This document shows, in pieces, positions 47,490 to 59,559 of a stretch of DNA of 64,000 nucleotides. Under the pieces are notes generated by a model. That model saw only the letters and a list, made by a program, of their open reading frames with translations. It was not told the origin of the DNA and made no database searches. Made by a program: the position numbers and the translations under genes. Position 1 is the first letter of the stretch, and each line of letters starts with the position of its first letter. Origin of the DNA: Gerris lacustris (taxonomy: Eukaryota; Arthropoda; Insecta; Hemiptera; Gerridae); contig OX578286.1 of NCBI GenBank assembly GCA_951217055.1, forward strand, positions 39,413,437 through 39,477,436, given 5' to 3'.

Positions 47490-49689
47490 AAGACTTTTGA
47501 CTTCCCATCCAAAATATTGGTAATAAACTATAGAGCTAGAGGTAACCTATGACAGCTTAAATTAAAGGTTGCATAAAACAGCTTTAGCCTTACATTATAT
47601 CCACCAAAGAGTCCAAAATCATTTTTCGAACACGCTGAAACTAACAAGGATTGTAAATGTTGAAGATAAGAAGAGTCTTATCTCTGAAGGTGTTGGTAAA
47701 TTGAATAATTTTTTGCGTTTAGTTAATATGTCTAACTCTAGATGTAGTTGATTACTTTTAATAATTTTCTTTTGAAAATTTCCTTTTTCCTTTTGTCCGA
47801 TATAAACGGACCATAAGGTTTCTGAACAAATATTCTGTTTCTTCTCTAAATCTCTCTATTTTGTAACACAATTAACGCACAATAAATACCTCTCAGTTTT
47901 GATGTACTTATAATAAAAATTACATTCCCTGCGTTTTGAAATAGACTTCTAATATTATAAGTGAAACGTCAAATTTTTTTGTATTCGATTACTTAGTCAC
48001 GATTGTCAATTGAAGTTGAAGATCAAAATCGGTAATGACTTCACTCAATGAATCGTACCCACGAAAATAGCATTTGTTGTTTATATCAGTGTGTGATGTA
48101 GTAATTGAGAAATGTGTGAACATGTCTCCAGTTTCTTCATTCAAAAATTGTCTTGCGCATTTATATTTTGCACTCATCTTTTATATATAAACTAGTGACA
48201 TCTAGCGGTCAGATCCAGAATTATTCTTAATCAATTGAATCCATTATTGTTGTTAAATAAGTAAGGATTTTTTGAAACCATCGAATTTTTTTGTATTTTT
48301 TAAAAAGCGTTTAGCTCTAATTTATGTTTTATATATTTGTATTATAATTAATCAATGTTTTGTATTCAAATATATTTTATTCTTTATGAAGTTTATAATT
48401 ATATTATTCCTTATTGTTATTAAATTTTACTTGTTTCTTTAAAGAGGTATAATTCCTGATTGCATCTTTGCTTATGGGTATACTTGCATACAATTAGACA
48501 TAGTTACCTCATTCCATCTTCATGATTTATTATTTAATTATTTACAGGGTATTATAATACCCTCATAGTTGTAGACCGTGTATAGTTCATCGTCGTGCCG
48601 CTAGTGCTTACCTCCTTCCTCCTACATGTACAGTAGTCTGATGGTAGCGTGGTCTGAGGCGCTTTACTCAGGATTAGATTGTAGCTTCGGAACCTTCTAG
48701 ATCGGAGAATTTTTGCAGGTAGACACTGGAATTAGTTTCTCTTTTTCCAGGAGTGTCTTGGGCGCTACTGTCCCTTATTCCTTCCCCCTTATTCTAACTA
48801 TAAGGGAAGGATTCTTCCCTCTCAAACCTTAGCAATGTTCGTCCAAGAGGGAAGTTGACTATCTTCCTATTTACTATTTCTGTTATTTTTCATGTTTATA
48901 CTCAAGAGAAGATAACCTATCATTAGGAAGGTCTAGGCTTTTATTGTTAGCTCAAAATAGCTAGCATTGCTTTTATGTGAGAGGTGGTATAAGCTAGCGT
49001 TGCTTATGAGAGAGACAATATAAGATAGCATTTTCATAAGAGCCACAAAATAGGCTGTCATTTCTATAAAAAGTTTAAACCTTAAACAAAATTCTGATAG
49101 TGATAATGAACAAAATAGAATCTCGAATGTTAGTTGTTAAAAATAAGAAATAGCACTAACTTGGTGTTGGAAACTTTTTGTTTTGTTCATAAATAAATGT
49201 AAACATGCGAACTCCTTTGCTAATACTGGTAATTGGCATTAGAAACACCCATTTCCCTTTTAAGATGTTATTTCGATCTTGAAACTTATGTTAAATATAA
49301 TTAGAATTGTAAACTTAATTAACTTATTGATAAATCACTGTATCAAATAATTCCACGCGCTATGGATAAACGGTAAATATCACGCAGCTTTTTATATATT
49401 TTACGCATGAGTGATTACCCTTGCTTTTCTTCTGCTTCAGATGATAGCGGTTATGCAAGAACTCTTCTTTAGGTATAAATATTTTTAAAATTCTATTTGG
49501 TACGTTGGGAAATTCTTTAAATTCCTCCATTTGTTATTACTTTTTTTCACATTTTTACTATTATTGTATTTATAAAGTAGTTTACTGATGAATCGTTTCT
49601 TTTTGTTATGTATGCTTGTCGTTTTTGGTTGTACTGTTGAAGTTATGGATATGAATTGATGTCTGTTTTTTTGGAATTGATTCTTCCAG
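47490..49689. other. no gene; intron before module 11
   Basis: 2.2 kb without recognisable coding or repeat structure, except short duplicated 'ataagctagcgttgctt' blocks at 48950-49050. Confidence 0.4.
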
Positions 49690-49810
49690 GAGGGATGTTT
49701 CCATGTTTGGAGTGCGGAAAACGTTATGGATCCAAGGGCTCTTTGAAGAACCATAGACGAGTTGATTGTGGGAAAAGTCGTGATATAGCATGCTTCCATT
49801 GTCCATACAG
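49690..49810 (+). CDS. lola: lola-like module 11, first of two exons (C2HC finger and start of C2H2)
   Basis: Exon between acceptor GATTCTTCCAG and donor AG|GTAAAT. After a two-base split codon it encodes a C2HC finger (C5/C8/H21/C26; core GKRYGSKGSLKNH), the junction GKSRDIA and the first cysteine pair of finger 2 (C34/C37). It ends at the same point of finger 2 as modules 7 and 10. The minus-strand frames covering it are shadows without family support. Confidence 0.85.
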
Positions 49811-50528
49811 GTAAATTTGCTGTCTCATTTCTCATAATTATAATGAAAAGTGGCGCAACAGACACTTAGATGTAAGTGGGTTATATTCAGCAGATTAGAA
49901 GTTTGTTGAGCCCATAACTCCACGTTAGAAGCGGGTCATCTGCAATAATAATAAGCCGCGGTGAAACTGCTCAGGGGGGGCATAGCCTGGCAAAAGGTTT
50001 GTGCAGCTTGTATTTATAATGGATTAACACTGGGTTGGTGGATTGCTCCATCAGCATAAACCCTCTCATTTTCTAACATCATAAGACTCAAATGAAGACG
50101 GATTATCTTTTCACTCACTGAGAGTTTGTGAAACTCACTGATTGTGATTCCCATCAATTTGATTCAAAGCAAATTAAATTTACAATTTATCTCACGCTTT
50201 ACATTTAACCCAGTTAATATTGTTGGTGTTTTTGTTTTGTTTGTATACTTTTGTTTTATCTCTTGGTTAACCGAACCCATTTAATAATTGCTTAAATTAA
50301 AGGATCCCTTGTAGCTCATTTCTGTCATTGGTTCTTGTCACGCAGAAGGTTCCGCATCCAAGTCTAACCCTGTGTTATCCATTAGCTTTATAAGTGGTAT
50401 AAGCCCATTGGTAGGCACAAGCCGTTTGCTGTTGAGATACGATTGTTCATTTATTTATTTTATCATAATTTAATCGAATGAATGATATAATTTCTCATTG
50501 TAAATTACATTTTTTTGTCCCCTTGCAG
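49811..50528 (+). other. intron of module 11
   Basis: Bounded by GTAAAT and TTGCAG. Contains a GC-richer patch near 49945-50000 but no recognisable element. Confidence 0.7.
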
Positions 50529-50697
50529 ATCCAACAGGAAATCTGATGTGAAAAACCACATGGAAAAGATGCACAATTTAAATACGGAGGTATTTTCATG
50601 TCTTGTCTGTGAGTATAAGAGCAGATGGAAAAACAGTCTTAAGAGACACGTTGTGACTCAGCATCCTGACTACCATAATTTAATTGCTTCATTGTAA
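50529..50697 (+). CDS. lola: lola-like module 11, second exon (rest of finger 2 and finger 3)
   Basis: Follows acceptor CCCCTTGCAG. AG+A restores the frame and finger 2 is completed (H50/H55). The linker is NLNTEVFS, with NL where most modules have NP. Finger 3 is C64/C67/H80/H85, followed by a ten-residue tail. The module totals 95 residues. The intron of 718 bp carries no recognisable gene. Confidence 0.85.
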
Positions 50698-51299
50698 TTG
50701 GAAAACAACATCAACTTTTAAATTATGTGATGAATCATTCAATCAATCATTTGATGTGCATCCTAAATTTTGTAACACGTAATAGTCTTTCTATCGTCAT
50801 TCCTTTCGTAAATCATTGATATGGTTGTAAATGGACACGAAATCGAATTACGGATTGCGTCATACCTATTTAAGGTTATACCTAAAAAGTTATGACACAA
50901 TTAGGTCATGTTATATTGCGCTTTCGAGCTTACCCACGGTAAAAGAGGCATTGCGATCAATCTGAAAAAAAGTTTTTTTCAAATGTTAATTAAATAGCTT
51001 GAACAATTGAACATAAGTATATTTGTTGTTAGATGCAAGAATTGCCTTATGGTTGACCATAATTATTTAGATTTTGTTGCAGTTATAAGTTTAGTCAAAA
51101 TTTTCCGAATTGTATTGCATCATGGATTTACGATACGTACTGTTGTCTTGCATGAACTAATGTGATTATCAATCATTTTAATTTCAATTGGATATTAAAA
51201 GTATTAGTTGATTTTTCATAACTCTTTTTACATTACTCTAAATCTTTTTTGAATCTGTAATTAATTTGTCGACTGATATGTAACCTTTTTTATCTACGA
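50698..51299. other. probable 3' UTR of module 11 and intron
   Basis: Positions 50921-50965 are a short relic of the GCTTCCGAGCTTACCGAAGG repeat of 22997. Otherwise AT-rich. Confidence 0.4.
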
Positions 51300-51850
51300 T
51301 TGATACGAAATATAAACATTATATCTCTGTTTAGATGCGTAGAAAGTGGTTATTTACGTACTTGTATTCATTGCGCATGCGCGTCTCATAGTTCTGAACA
51401 ATTCTTAGTTCAGAGGAATTCTTTAGCTTTACGCACGATTAACGAGTTTGTTTACATTTAACAAAACTAATTTGCTGTTCTTTTACTAAAGTAACTGTTT
51501 ATATCGAGTTTTTAGTGAAAAACAATGAGTGAATTAAGTGACTTTGACGAAAATGTGGAGAATAATACTCCTCTAGAAATAATTAATTCGGCAAAAAATA
51601 CAACTCAAGAATGAATGCCATCTTTATCAAGAGAAGAGATACGAACTTACATACAGCAAGTTTATTTTTTTCTGTATTTATTATTTAAATCTAACAATCG
51701 TAGATAAAGTACGTTACGCAACTCGTGCGAAAACGGCATTTTGCATTGCTAGTGTGGTTTTACTACCCTCGCTGTCGCTCGGGTGCAAACTCCACACTCG
51801 CATGCAAAATGCTACTTTCCTCACTCGACGCGTAATGTACTATTTTGAGG
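51300..51850. mobile_element. probable DNA-element relic with hairpin end
   Basis: Positions 51709-51840 form an imperfect palindrome (GTACGTTACGC / GCGTAATGTAC ends, GCATTTTGCAT inside). Upstream, 51525-51614 is a short acidic frame starting MSELSDFDENVEN that ends after about 29 codons. Together they look like a deleted transposon, family unknown. Confidence 0.4.
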
Positions 51851-52424
51851 AATTGCTTCTAAAATAATTGCGTTATTCAAAAGAATGTTACACTGATCCT
51901 TAATTCTTCGGGACTCATTTGCAGATGCAATAATTTTTTTAACACTCGTCCTAATTCTTTAGGAACCATAGCAGATATCATTCTCAAAAGTATATGCGGA
52001 AAATATCACATTATTATTAATAAAAACAATACATTTCCTACTATAGATAGTGAGGAAAAGTAAAAATATTAAAAAAACATATCAATGAAATGATTAATTT
52101 TTACTTGGATGAATATTGTTTATTACTGTATCAGTTTATATATATTTTTTAATTTGTATAATTTTATTATTTTATTGGATTTTAATTTTTAATTTTAAAA
52201 TGAATTATTAGTTTATAATTTTGTACTTTCAACTTGTCAATTTAAATTATAGTTATGTTTGTGTGTAGATACTAAAAAGTATTCATTCTATAAATTAAAT
52301 GAACCAGTATATTTTACTTTTTTTTTTAATTTATTTAATATCCTTATAAATTTAATTTTAAGTCTTAAGTTGCTTTCAGCAATATTATGTGGAATTAAAG
52401 TTGATAATTTATACTATTCAAGCT
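51851..52424. other. no gene seen
   Basis: AT-rich. 'ccttaattcttcgggactcatttgcagat' is loosely repeated at 51950 ('cctaattctttaggaaccatagcagat'). Confidence 0.35.
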
Positions 52425-52610
52425 CAGCCGTCTATGAATCAAGGTTAAGGTCTTGGGTTCGATCCCATGCATTGTCACTTTGATTTACATGGATCACTAT
52501 TGATCACACTGTATTCGCTTCGGTGGTACATTTTTGTGTGAAGTGTCTGAATTCCATATGGGATTATATGCCGGGGTCCACCTTAGAGCTCTTATTGTTA
52601 GCTCCCAGCA
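52425..52610 (+). mobile_element. tRNA-derived SINE, family 2 (copy 3)
   Basis: Plus-strand head with CTCAGCCGTCTATGAATCAA and B box GGTTCGATCCCATGC, then the body shared with the minus-strand copies at 7.1 and 30.4 kb. Confidence 0.6.
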
Positions 52611-52626
52611 AGTGTCCTTATTGTTT

Positions 52627-52968
52627 TTTTATTCCGGGGGGCTTTTTACACCCGAAGATGCAGGCCACTTAGGGACCGAAATCTTCACCACACGGTCGTG
52701 TGAAGATGTAGTCGTCAACCATGACTCCCCTCTTAGTTGTATTACAACCAGGAGTGTCATCATCATGGTTTCCAGGCCGAAACCTGTTGGCGCTACTCTT
52801 TCGAGGAGCTTCCCACTTGTTTAAACAATGCTGGGTTGACATTGAGCGGGGGCCCGGTCCGGGAATCGAACCCAGAGCTGCGGTCACCTTCTGACCCGGC
52901 TCGATGCTGCTTAACTTGCCTTATCGCAAAACGAGCGCTCTAGCCTCCGAGCCACCCAACCACCCCGT
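52627..52968 (-). mobile_element. tRNA-derived SINE, family 1 (copy 2)
   Basis: Inverse of 26408-26775: minus-strand head GGTGGCTCGGAGGCTAGAGC, B box GGTTCGATTCCCGG, same body. The two open frames across it are non-functional. Confidence 0.8.
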
Positions 52969-53115
52969 CCTTATTGTTAGATTCCAACGAGTGGCTTTAT
53001 TGTTAGCTTCCAATGGCCTTATTGTTAGCTTCCAACAAGTGGCCTTATTGTTAGCTTCCACCAAGTGGCCTTATTAGCTTCCAACAAGTGGCCCTATTGT
53101 TAGCTTCCAACAAGT
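52969..53115. repeat. short tandem repeat, about 27 bp unit
   Basis: CTTATTGTTAGCTTCCAACA units, five copies. A related block 'cttattgttagctcccagca' also occurs at 52590 on the other side of the SINE. Confidence 0.8.
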
Positions 53116-53984
53116 GGTTTGTTCCTTCTAACCTCTTGAATTGTGGCGATTTTTCACATGGGATTTACTAATTATAAGTGGATGTAAAGCTCGAACTCTT
53201 TATCTCGCTATTAAATAAGAGTTTTATCCCTTATCTAAAGGTAGTTTAGGGGGTGAGTTTTGGATTATGATCATGTTTATGTCATGACCATATGTCAAGA
53301 ACACCTGTCAAACTCATTTAAAAAAACGAAGTTACAAAGTTGATACGTAACTAAGTTGCTGCCATTTTTTTTTAGTACCCTTAGAAACACAAGTGGACTT
53401 GCCTTATCTATAGAGTTCCTTATAGTTTTTGGATTATGGCATCTCAAATGGTTTAGATTACCAATTGGGCAAACAATTTTATGGAAAATGCATTTCTTTC
53501 TTTAAGGCAGTCAACGTCATTGTCATTGTCGTCAAGTAATGACTTGACCCTGTTTAGAGAAATATAATTCGTTTATTTACAGAGATCTGACAATAGCTTA
53601 AATTCTTCTTGGCTTCTCGAAAGCGACTCCCCTTTTTACCTTTTTTCAGTTGTCACTTTTAAAGTGATTCGGTTGCCGTGGTGCCGGTGTTTTTTTACAA
53701 AAACTAATAAAACAAATTACAAGATAAAAAGAACTTTTTATATACTACGTTTTTAAATTTTCTGTCATAAATCATAAATTTGAAACACGTAAAATAGTAG
53801 ATCGTAAACAGGGGTATCCAACTCCAGTATTCTAGAGGTGTAAGACCACTAGCGCCGGTCGGGCAGATGGCGGTTAAAATTGTAAACTACTTATGATCTT
53901 TTGACATTCCTCGAATTCTAAAATATAAACAAATAATGGTTTTCAGACATTTGTACTATTTTGTAAATAAACAGAATTAAAAAA
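53116..53984. other. no gene seen
   Basis: Moderately AT-rich, no recognisable feature. Confidence 0.4.
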
Positions 53985-54075
53985 TACAGCCTCGGTGCGG
54001 CTGTGTGGGATGCGCGATTGCTCCGAATGCGAAAGTTCCCGGGTTCGAATCTAGTAAACTGACTAATTAATTTAT
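53985..54075 (+). mobile_element. tRNA-like SINE head
   Basis: GCCTCGGTGCGGCTGTGTGG followed by a B box GGGTTCGAATCTAG. The rest of the element is not recognisable. Confidence 0.45.
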
Positions 54076-54164
54076 AAATTTATTTCTTTGAATTAAGAAA
54101 CTCAAAATATTTTGAATGGTGTAAAAGATTTAGTTACAATATTAACCGGCAAATTCCCGTGGAG

Positions 54165-54260
54165 CGCTAGTATACATTGCGCTAGTATACATTATTACTT
54201 AATAATTACATTGTACCAACAATGTATGTATACAATGAGTACAATGTAATTATTAAGCTG
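54165..54260. repeat. inverted repeat
   Basis: TACTTAATAATTACATTGTA and its inverse, with 'gctagtatacatt' duplicated at the left edge. Small fold-back relic. Confidence 0.6.
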
Positions 54261-54792
54261 TGATAATTTGTGTTCCCTTTTTATTTTAAATTTTACTAGT
54301 CATTTTAATTAAATTAGTCAAGAATTGTTTAGATTGTTATTGTTATTAGTGTAGCTGTCTGTTTTTGATGATGAAGTTATTGTTTTAAAGAAAAATTTTT
54401 TTAAATTAAGATGATTGTGAAGATTGGGGGTTTCCTACTTAGGAAAGGTCAAATGACCGAAAAATTTGCAATTTTTATTAAAAAATGACGATTTTGCATA
54501 GCAAAAGACCAAAGTTCACAACTCAATAGGATGCTTGAAAATGACTCAAGGTTGGAGTCGAAATATAGCCAGATGACGTAGAAGAGTATGTTTTTTTAAA
54601 TCCCTAAGGACCCCATTTATACATCATTATTTTTCCAATCATTGTGAAAAAGATGTTAAGTTTTTAATTTCTTAATGTAAATCATTCGTATTTACATAAG
54701 TAGCCGCTATAACCATATTAGGAAATCATGTGTACTGTTTAGTTCCATCTAGGAGATCATACGAATAACATCGCTGATTCAGGAGACTCTAA

Positions 54793-55798
54793 GGCCTCTT
54801 TCACACGAGGCAACTTAGTTGATTCAACTAGTTGACTGGCGGTTGAAAAGGAGTGTAGCCGGGTAGCAAATGTTAAGGAATGGCCCGAACCCCTTCACAC
54901 GAGTCAACTCGTCCGCCCAGGCAACTAGGAGGCCAGGCACATGTGCCGCTCACGTTCTCATCCTAACTAGTTGATTCAACTAAAAAGACACTACAAGGCA
55001 TTAGGCCTTTCACACGAGTCAACTTAGTTGAGTCAACTGGACTTGTTTGATATGGATTCTACTTTCTCTTCCAATTAAATTGAAGAATTAATCCTCGTGG
55101 CTTAGTAGTTTCGGATATAATTGTGAGTAAGCGCCCGTTTCCCGATTCTAGCAAGGGATGAACCCACATTCTTCGACTAGATTTTCTCCTTTTTAGGGTT
55201 TCAGTGATAAAACCAAAAAAAGAAACCCTTAAAGTTTCGTCTGTCACTCTGAACGGTTGCAATTACTTTTAAATTAAAAGAGATAAATACTTAAAATTAA
55301 AGATCGTTTTGAGGCGCACACAGAAAAAATATAGCGAACTCAAAATTATCAGCTGTTCAAATTTACGATTGATAAAATTAAAGGTATTGAAGAGTTGATT
55401 ACAAATATATATACCACTTGTGGAAATTAGTTAATTTTTCAAGCCATTTTGTAAAAAACATCAACATTTTGCGTGCCCCACCTCCCTTATATTCACTTTC
55501 CTATTATTAATTTTTCCATTCATAAAACCAACGAAACCCTTTTTACGTGAGACTTCCCTTACACACAAACCATTTTTTTGCTCTTCTTCTTGCAGAAGAG
55601 CAAGCACAAGAAGTTCACGTACTCCTGCTTTCTCGGGTCCAAAAATCGTACTGAATCTCCGTTGGGAAGAGAAGTTGAATCAACAAAGTTGCCTCGTGTG
55701 AAAGAGGCCTGAAAAAGTCTTCACACGGGCAGTCAACTAGTTGAGAGTCAACCAGTCAACTAGTTGAATCAACTAAGTTGCCTCGTGTGAAAGAGGCC
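54793..55798. mobile_element. Harbinger-type non-autonomous element with TAA target duplication
   Basis: Termini GGCCTCTTTCACACGAGGCA and its exact inverse; the inverted match continues for about 40 bases. Flanked by TAA at 54790-54792 and 55799-55801. A TWA target duplication plus GG-starting TIRs is typical of PIF/Harbinger. Partial extra copies of the end occur inside, at about 54890 and 55010. 1006 bp, no transposase. It ends 160 bases before the module 12 acceptor. Confidence 0.8.
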
Positions 55799-55958
55799 TA
55801 ACTGATGTCTAATGAGACTGAGTTTATTGTTTTTATGGTAGATTGATTTTAGGTCTGATCCTTCTGCTAAATTTTGTTTTTTTCAATAACTTATTTACTT
55901 ATATCATCTTTCTTTGAACATTTTAGTAACATAGTTTTAACTTGTTTTCTGATTTCAG

Positions 55959-56254
55959 GTAGAAAATCTGACGGTAATCTAGTCTGTCCTCATTGTCCGT
56001 ACAGGTGCAATCATCACGGTAACCTGAAACGTCACATCAATCTGAAGCACAATCCAGACGCAGTTCTGTTTCAATGTCAATACTGTCCGTACAGCTCGAA
56101 ACTTAATCACAATCTTAAATATCACATTGCTCTCAGACATGCGAAAGATCTTAGAGCAGCTAGAATGGCTGGAAGAGATTGGAAATCTACATCCGAGTCA
56201 AATGGAATGTCAAATTTAGATACTAGTTCATTATCCATATTTGATATTCCGTAA
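55959..56254 (+). CDS. lola: lola-like alternative 3' exon, module 12 (two C2H2 fingers)
   Basis: Terminal exon of 97 full codons after acceptor TGATTTCAG and a two-base split codon. An eight-residue leader leads straight to finger A (C9/C12/H25/H30), linker NPDAVLFQ and finger B (C39/C42/H55/H60). A 37-residue serine-rich tail, longer than in most modules, ends at TAA. The open frame upstream of the acceptor is hydrophobic and intronic by analogy. It is the last finger module visible. A 1-kb Harbinger-type element ends about 160 bases before its acceptor. Confidence 0.88.
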
Positions 56255-56281
56255 ATAAATAATTACTACTAGATTAGGCAC

Positions 56282-57201
56282 TTCTTTAGATTGTTACTCC
56301 CCTTATTAAAAAAAAAATACATGCGGTGTCGCGGGACACCTGGTAGGAACGAAGTTCCTTACATTTTTCATTAAATATAAATTATAAAATTACACTGCTA
56401 AGTACGTATACATTGCTAACTACTTTATACATGGCGGAGTTAGAAAAGAGACAAAATTAAAAGTAACGAACTGTTTGTACCTTGCAAGAGTTAAGGAAAA
56501 ATTAAAATAAAAGCATTATATGTATCATTAAAGCAAGCGTCTTACAATAAATATATATTGAATATAAGATAAAAGTTGATCATGATGAGTTTATTATAGT
56601 TAAAGAGTATGTTTGTTAAAGGATGTTGGATTGAAATAGGACTGTTTTCTACCTACCCGGCCTATTAATTTAAAATATTATAAATATACCTCTTTCTATA
56701 GCTTCTGCTTGTATCAGGTTGAAATTTTACATGCATGTTTCAATTGTACTTTAGACAATGTGTAAGAAGTTTTATTTAAATCCTAACATATTGAAGTAAG
56801 CGTCAGCACAGATCACAAGACCGTGATTTTGTTTTCTTATATTTACAAAACCAAGTGACACAAAAATAATCAAAACAAGTCAAGTAACAGGCTTCCTTAA
56901 TAACACTTTTTCCCGTCTTAAGACTTTTTAAGCTTACGTTTACGCGAGCGTTGCGCGTGAACGCTTAGGCGGATAACGTTGTCCAATGAACTTAGCCTGG
57001 GCATTGGTAAAATAAATATGTGTATACCAAATTTCAACAAATTCGGTGATCTTTTACTCAAGTTATTGTCATCGGTAGATTTCGTGACGGATTTTGCGTG
57101 ACGGTGATTTTGTTCGTTTTTTCGGATTTACTCCCGGGCTCCAGAACGTGCCATAAGGAACTTCGTTCCATAAACAGAGAGGAGTAACAATCTAAAGAAG
57201 G
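56282..57201. mobile_element. TIR element ending in CTTTAGATTGTTACTCCCC
   Basis: Left end CTTTAGATTGTTACTCCCC and inverse at 57180-57201. The interior has 'gtgtcgcgggacacc' and 'aacgaagttcctta', with an inverse of the latter near 57150. Also contains a relic (56935-57060) of the interior of the 22997 repeat. It starts just after module 12. Confidence 0.65.
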
Positions 57202-58000
57202 TGTACGAAATGTTCTTCATTAAATTGTTACTCACTTTATGTAAACAGAAGTGTGATATTCCGTTGTATTAAAGTACATTGGACTAAACATCTCTTTCTC
57301 TTAATAGTTATTTAGTCAGTAATTTATATTCTAAAAATAAACATAGGGGAGTAACAATCTAAAGAAGTGCCCTTGATTAGCCATACTATTGGTTTGTATA
57401 GAAGCAGAAAACTGTTCTTCATTTATGATATTAATTATACCCGGAATACTCAGAGAGAGTACCCCATACTTGAAGATCCATACTCGAAGACCCATACTCT
57501 GTAAATTACAGTTCTACGTTAGAATTGAAGATTGTTGTCGATTGTGAATCACACAGACCACGCTGAGTCGCTGAGGCTCTTAAAAGGTCGTAAGTGTATA
57601 AATGAGTCGTGATGGTATTAAAGAGTCTGTCAGTATAAGGGTTGACTGGGGGGGGGGGGGGTCAATAATCAATAATACAGCGAGTTTAATCTCCAACCCC
57701 ATATCATTTTGTAGGTCCAAGCCTTTTACGGGCTGTTGTAGCTCAGATTATCTTTCTATATTATTAAAAAAGTTAGCACTTGTTTAGATTGGTACTCCCC
57801 TCATAAAAAGACAGAGGGGAGTAACAATCTAAAGAAGGTGTACAAAATTTTCTTCTGTAGACTGTTACTCTCCTGATAAAAACAGAAGTGTCATATTCTT
57901 TTGTCCAAAAGTACATTGGACTACACATCCCTTTGTCTTAGTAGTTATTTAATCAACTCATTTATATTCTAAAATAACATAGGGGAGTGATAATCGAAAA
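57202..58000. repeat. further copies of the GATTGTTACTCCCC end unit
   Basis: Inverse and direct copies of the same end occur at about 57227, 57347, 57784, 57815, 57865 and 57980, with 'aaagtacattggacta' blocks between, indicating repeated nested insertion or rearrangement of one family. A 13-bp G run lies at about 57649. Confidence 0.6.
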
Positions 58001-58177
58001 GAGCACCAAAAAGGCTTGGATACATGTTCAGTAAGAAAGAATAGTACTAAGTAGAATAATACTAGAATTCTACAGTAGAATAATACTAAACTACGCTTGT
58101 AACAATGTTAGAGGAAAAATAAGAGTAAATCAACTGTGTGATAAAATGGATATAGAAAAAAGGGGATAAATAATTTT

Positions 58178-58793
58178 TTTATCTCCAGTAGGGAGAAAAA
58201 GTTATGGTTTTGAATTAGTTTAGAGGGACTTAAGTAAGTCTTTTCATCCCAGAACTCAAAAAGTAGGGAGAATAAGTAAAAGTAGAGCGAAAAAGTAAAG
58301 ATTGCAACTTAATTATTTAAAATAATAGAAAATGAATGGCTAATGTAATAAAGTTGTTGAAATCAGGTTGGCGACACTGCTTTTTCAACCTTGTTTATCT
58401 TTGTTTGAAACCTGCATCTAAATAACCTTCTATTTGAGTTTAATTCCAATTCTTATTTGTTTTTAATATTGAATCTCTTATATCTGCTATTAGAAGTGCT
58501 AATAATTATTGTTATTTATTAAAATAATAAATAAAAACTGTGCAATGGACGAAAATGTGTATTTCCTTCCTACTGGAGATAAAATATTGTATGTACCTCG
58601 TGAGTAAAGTGCCATTATTCCCCTTTGCGATAATTATCTCCCTCGGCTGCGCCTCGGGAGCTAAAGAGTCTAATTCCCTCGGCTTCGCCTCAGGATTTAG
58701 TGACCATGGTTCCTTCGGCTTCGCCTCAAGAACCAACTTTTTCGCTCAGGGAATAATGGCTTACTTTACTCCCTAGGTGCATAAATAACTATT
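58178..58793 (-). mobile_element. family B element, copy 3 (inverse)
   Basis: TTTATCTCCAGTAGGGA at the left and CCTAGGTGCATAAATAACTA at the right, the inverse of copy 1, with the GC-rich CCCTCGGCTTCGCCTCAGG blocks. Confidence 0.75.
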
Positions 58794-58873
58794 TTACTTC
58801 CCACTACTTGCGGGGAAGTATAACCACCATCACGTTTAAAGCAATCTACCAAATTCCAATACATTTCTCTCTT

Positions 58874-59559
58874 TTTAGGGTCCGTAGGCAAAACCAAGGA
58901 CCCTTATATTTTCCTGCGTGTGTCTGTCCGTCCGTCCTGTCGCGTGCTCTCACAGCTACTCCTTTTGTCCAATCACTTTGAAATTTAGCATGTATGTGTC
59001 TTGTACCTACTCACATATTTTAAAAATATAGCGACTTAAAAAAAATATTTTTCAAAAAAATTAGGGTAAAAAAACTTAAGGGTTAAATTTTTTTTCGACA
59101 CCGTGAGGGGTATCATATGAAAGGGTACGTCGAGCTGATTACCAAAATATATAATTCTTTGGATATAACTTTGATAGGGCGAGCGTAGGCAAGTTTTAAG
59201 TGGGTGTGAAACGTGTCCCCCCCCCCTCTATCTCGCTTATGTGAAGTGCAAAAAATCTGAAAAAATTCCTGAACATTCTTCGACCAAAAGTAATGATACC
59301 ACTTTAGGGAAATTTCGAAATAAATATTATTTCATTTTTTATTGACAAAATACTTTTTTTAAAATTATGGTCGTTTCGATGTATTTATATGGTTGTAGTC
59401 CGGTACAGTGGCAAAAAAATACTGTATCAGAGTGTGTTTTGAGAATATCAGACCCTTAGAATAGTTCAAAGTAAGCTTTTTAGCATTTTAAAAAAACACT
59501 ATATAGTGTGGCCTACGGACCCTCGCTGTGTGCTGACTAGCACACACTTGACCTGTTTA
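58874..59559 (+). mobile_element. family C element (GGGTCCGTAGGCA), copy 1
   Basis: Begins TTTAGGGTCCGTAGGCA, has TGTCTGTCCGTCCG shortly inside, and an inverse GCCTACGGACCCT at 59511-59523 followed by a hairpin (GTGTGCTGACTAGCACACAC) and CTTGACCTGTTTA. The end point is fixed by comparison with the copy at 62511-62645. No coding sequence. Confidence 0.7.

Noticed and set aside
49485..49865. 126-residue minus-strand frame
   Set aside because: Overlaps the module 11 exon antisense; no recognisable domain.
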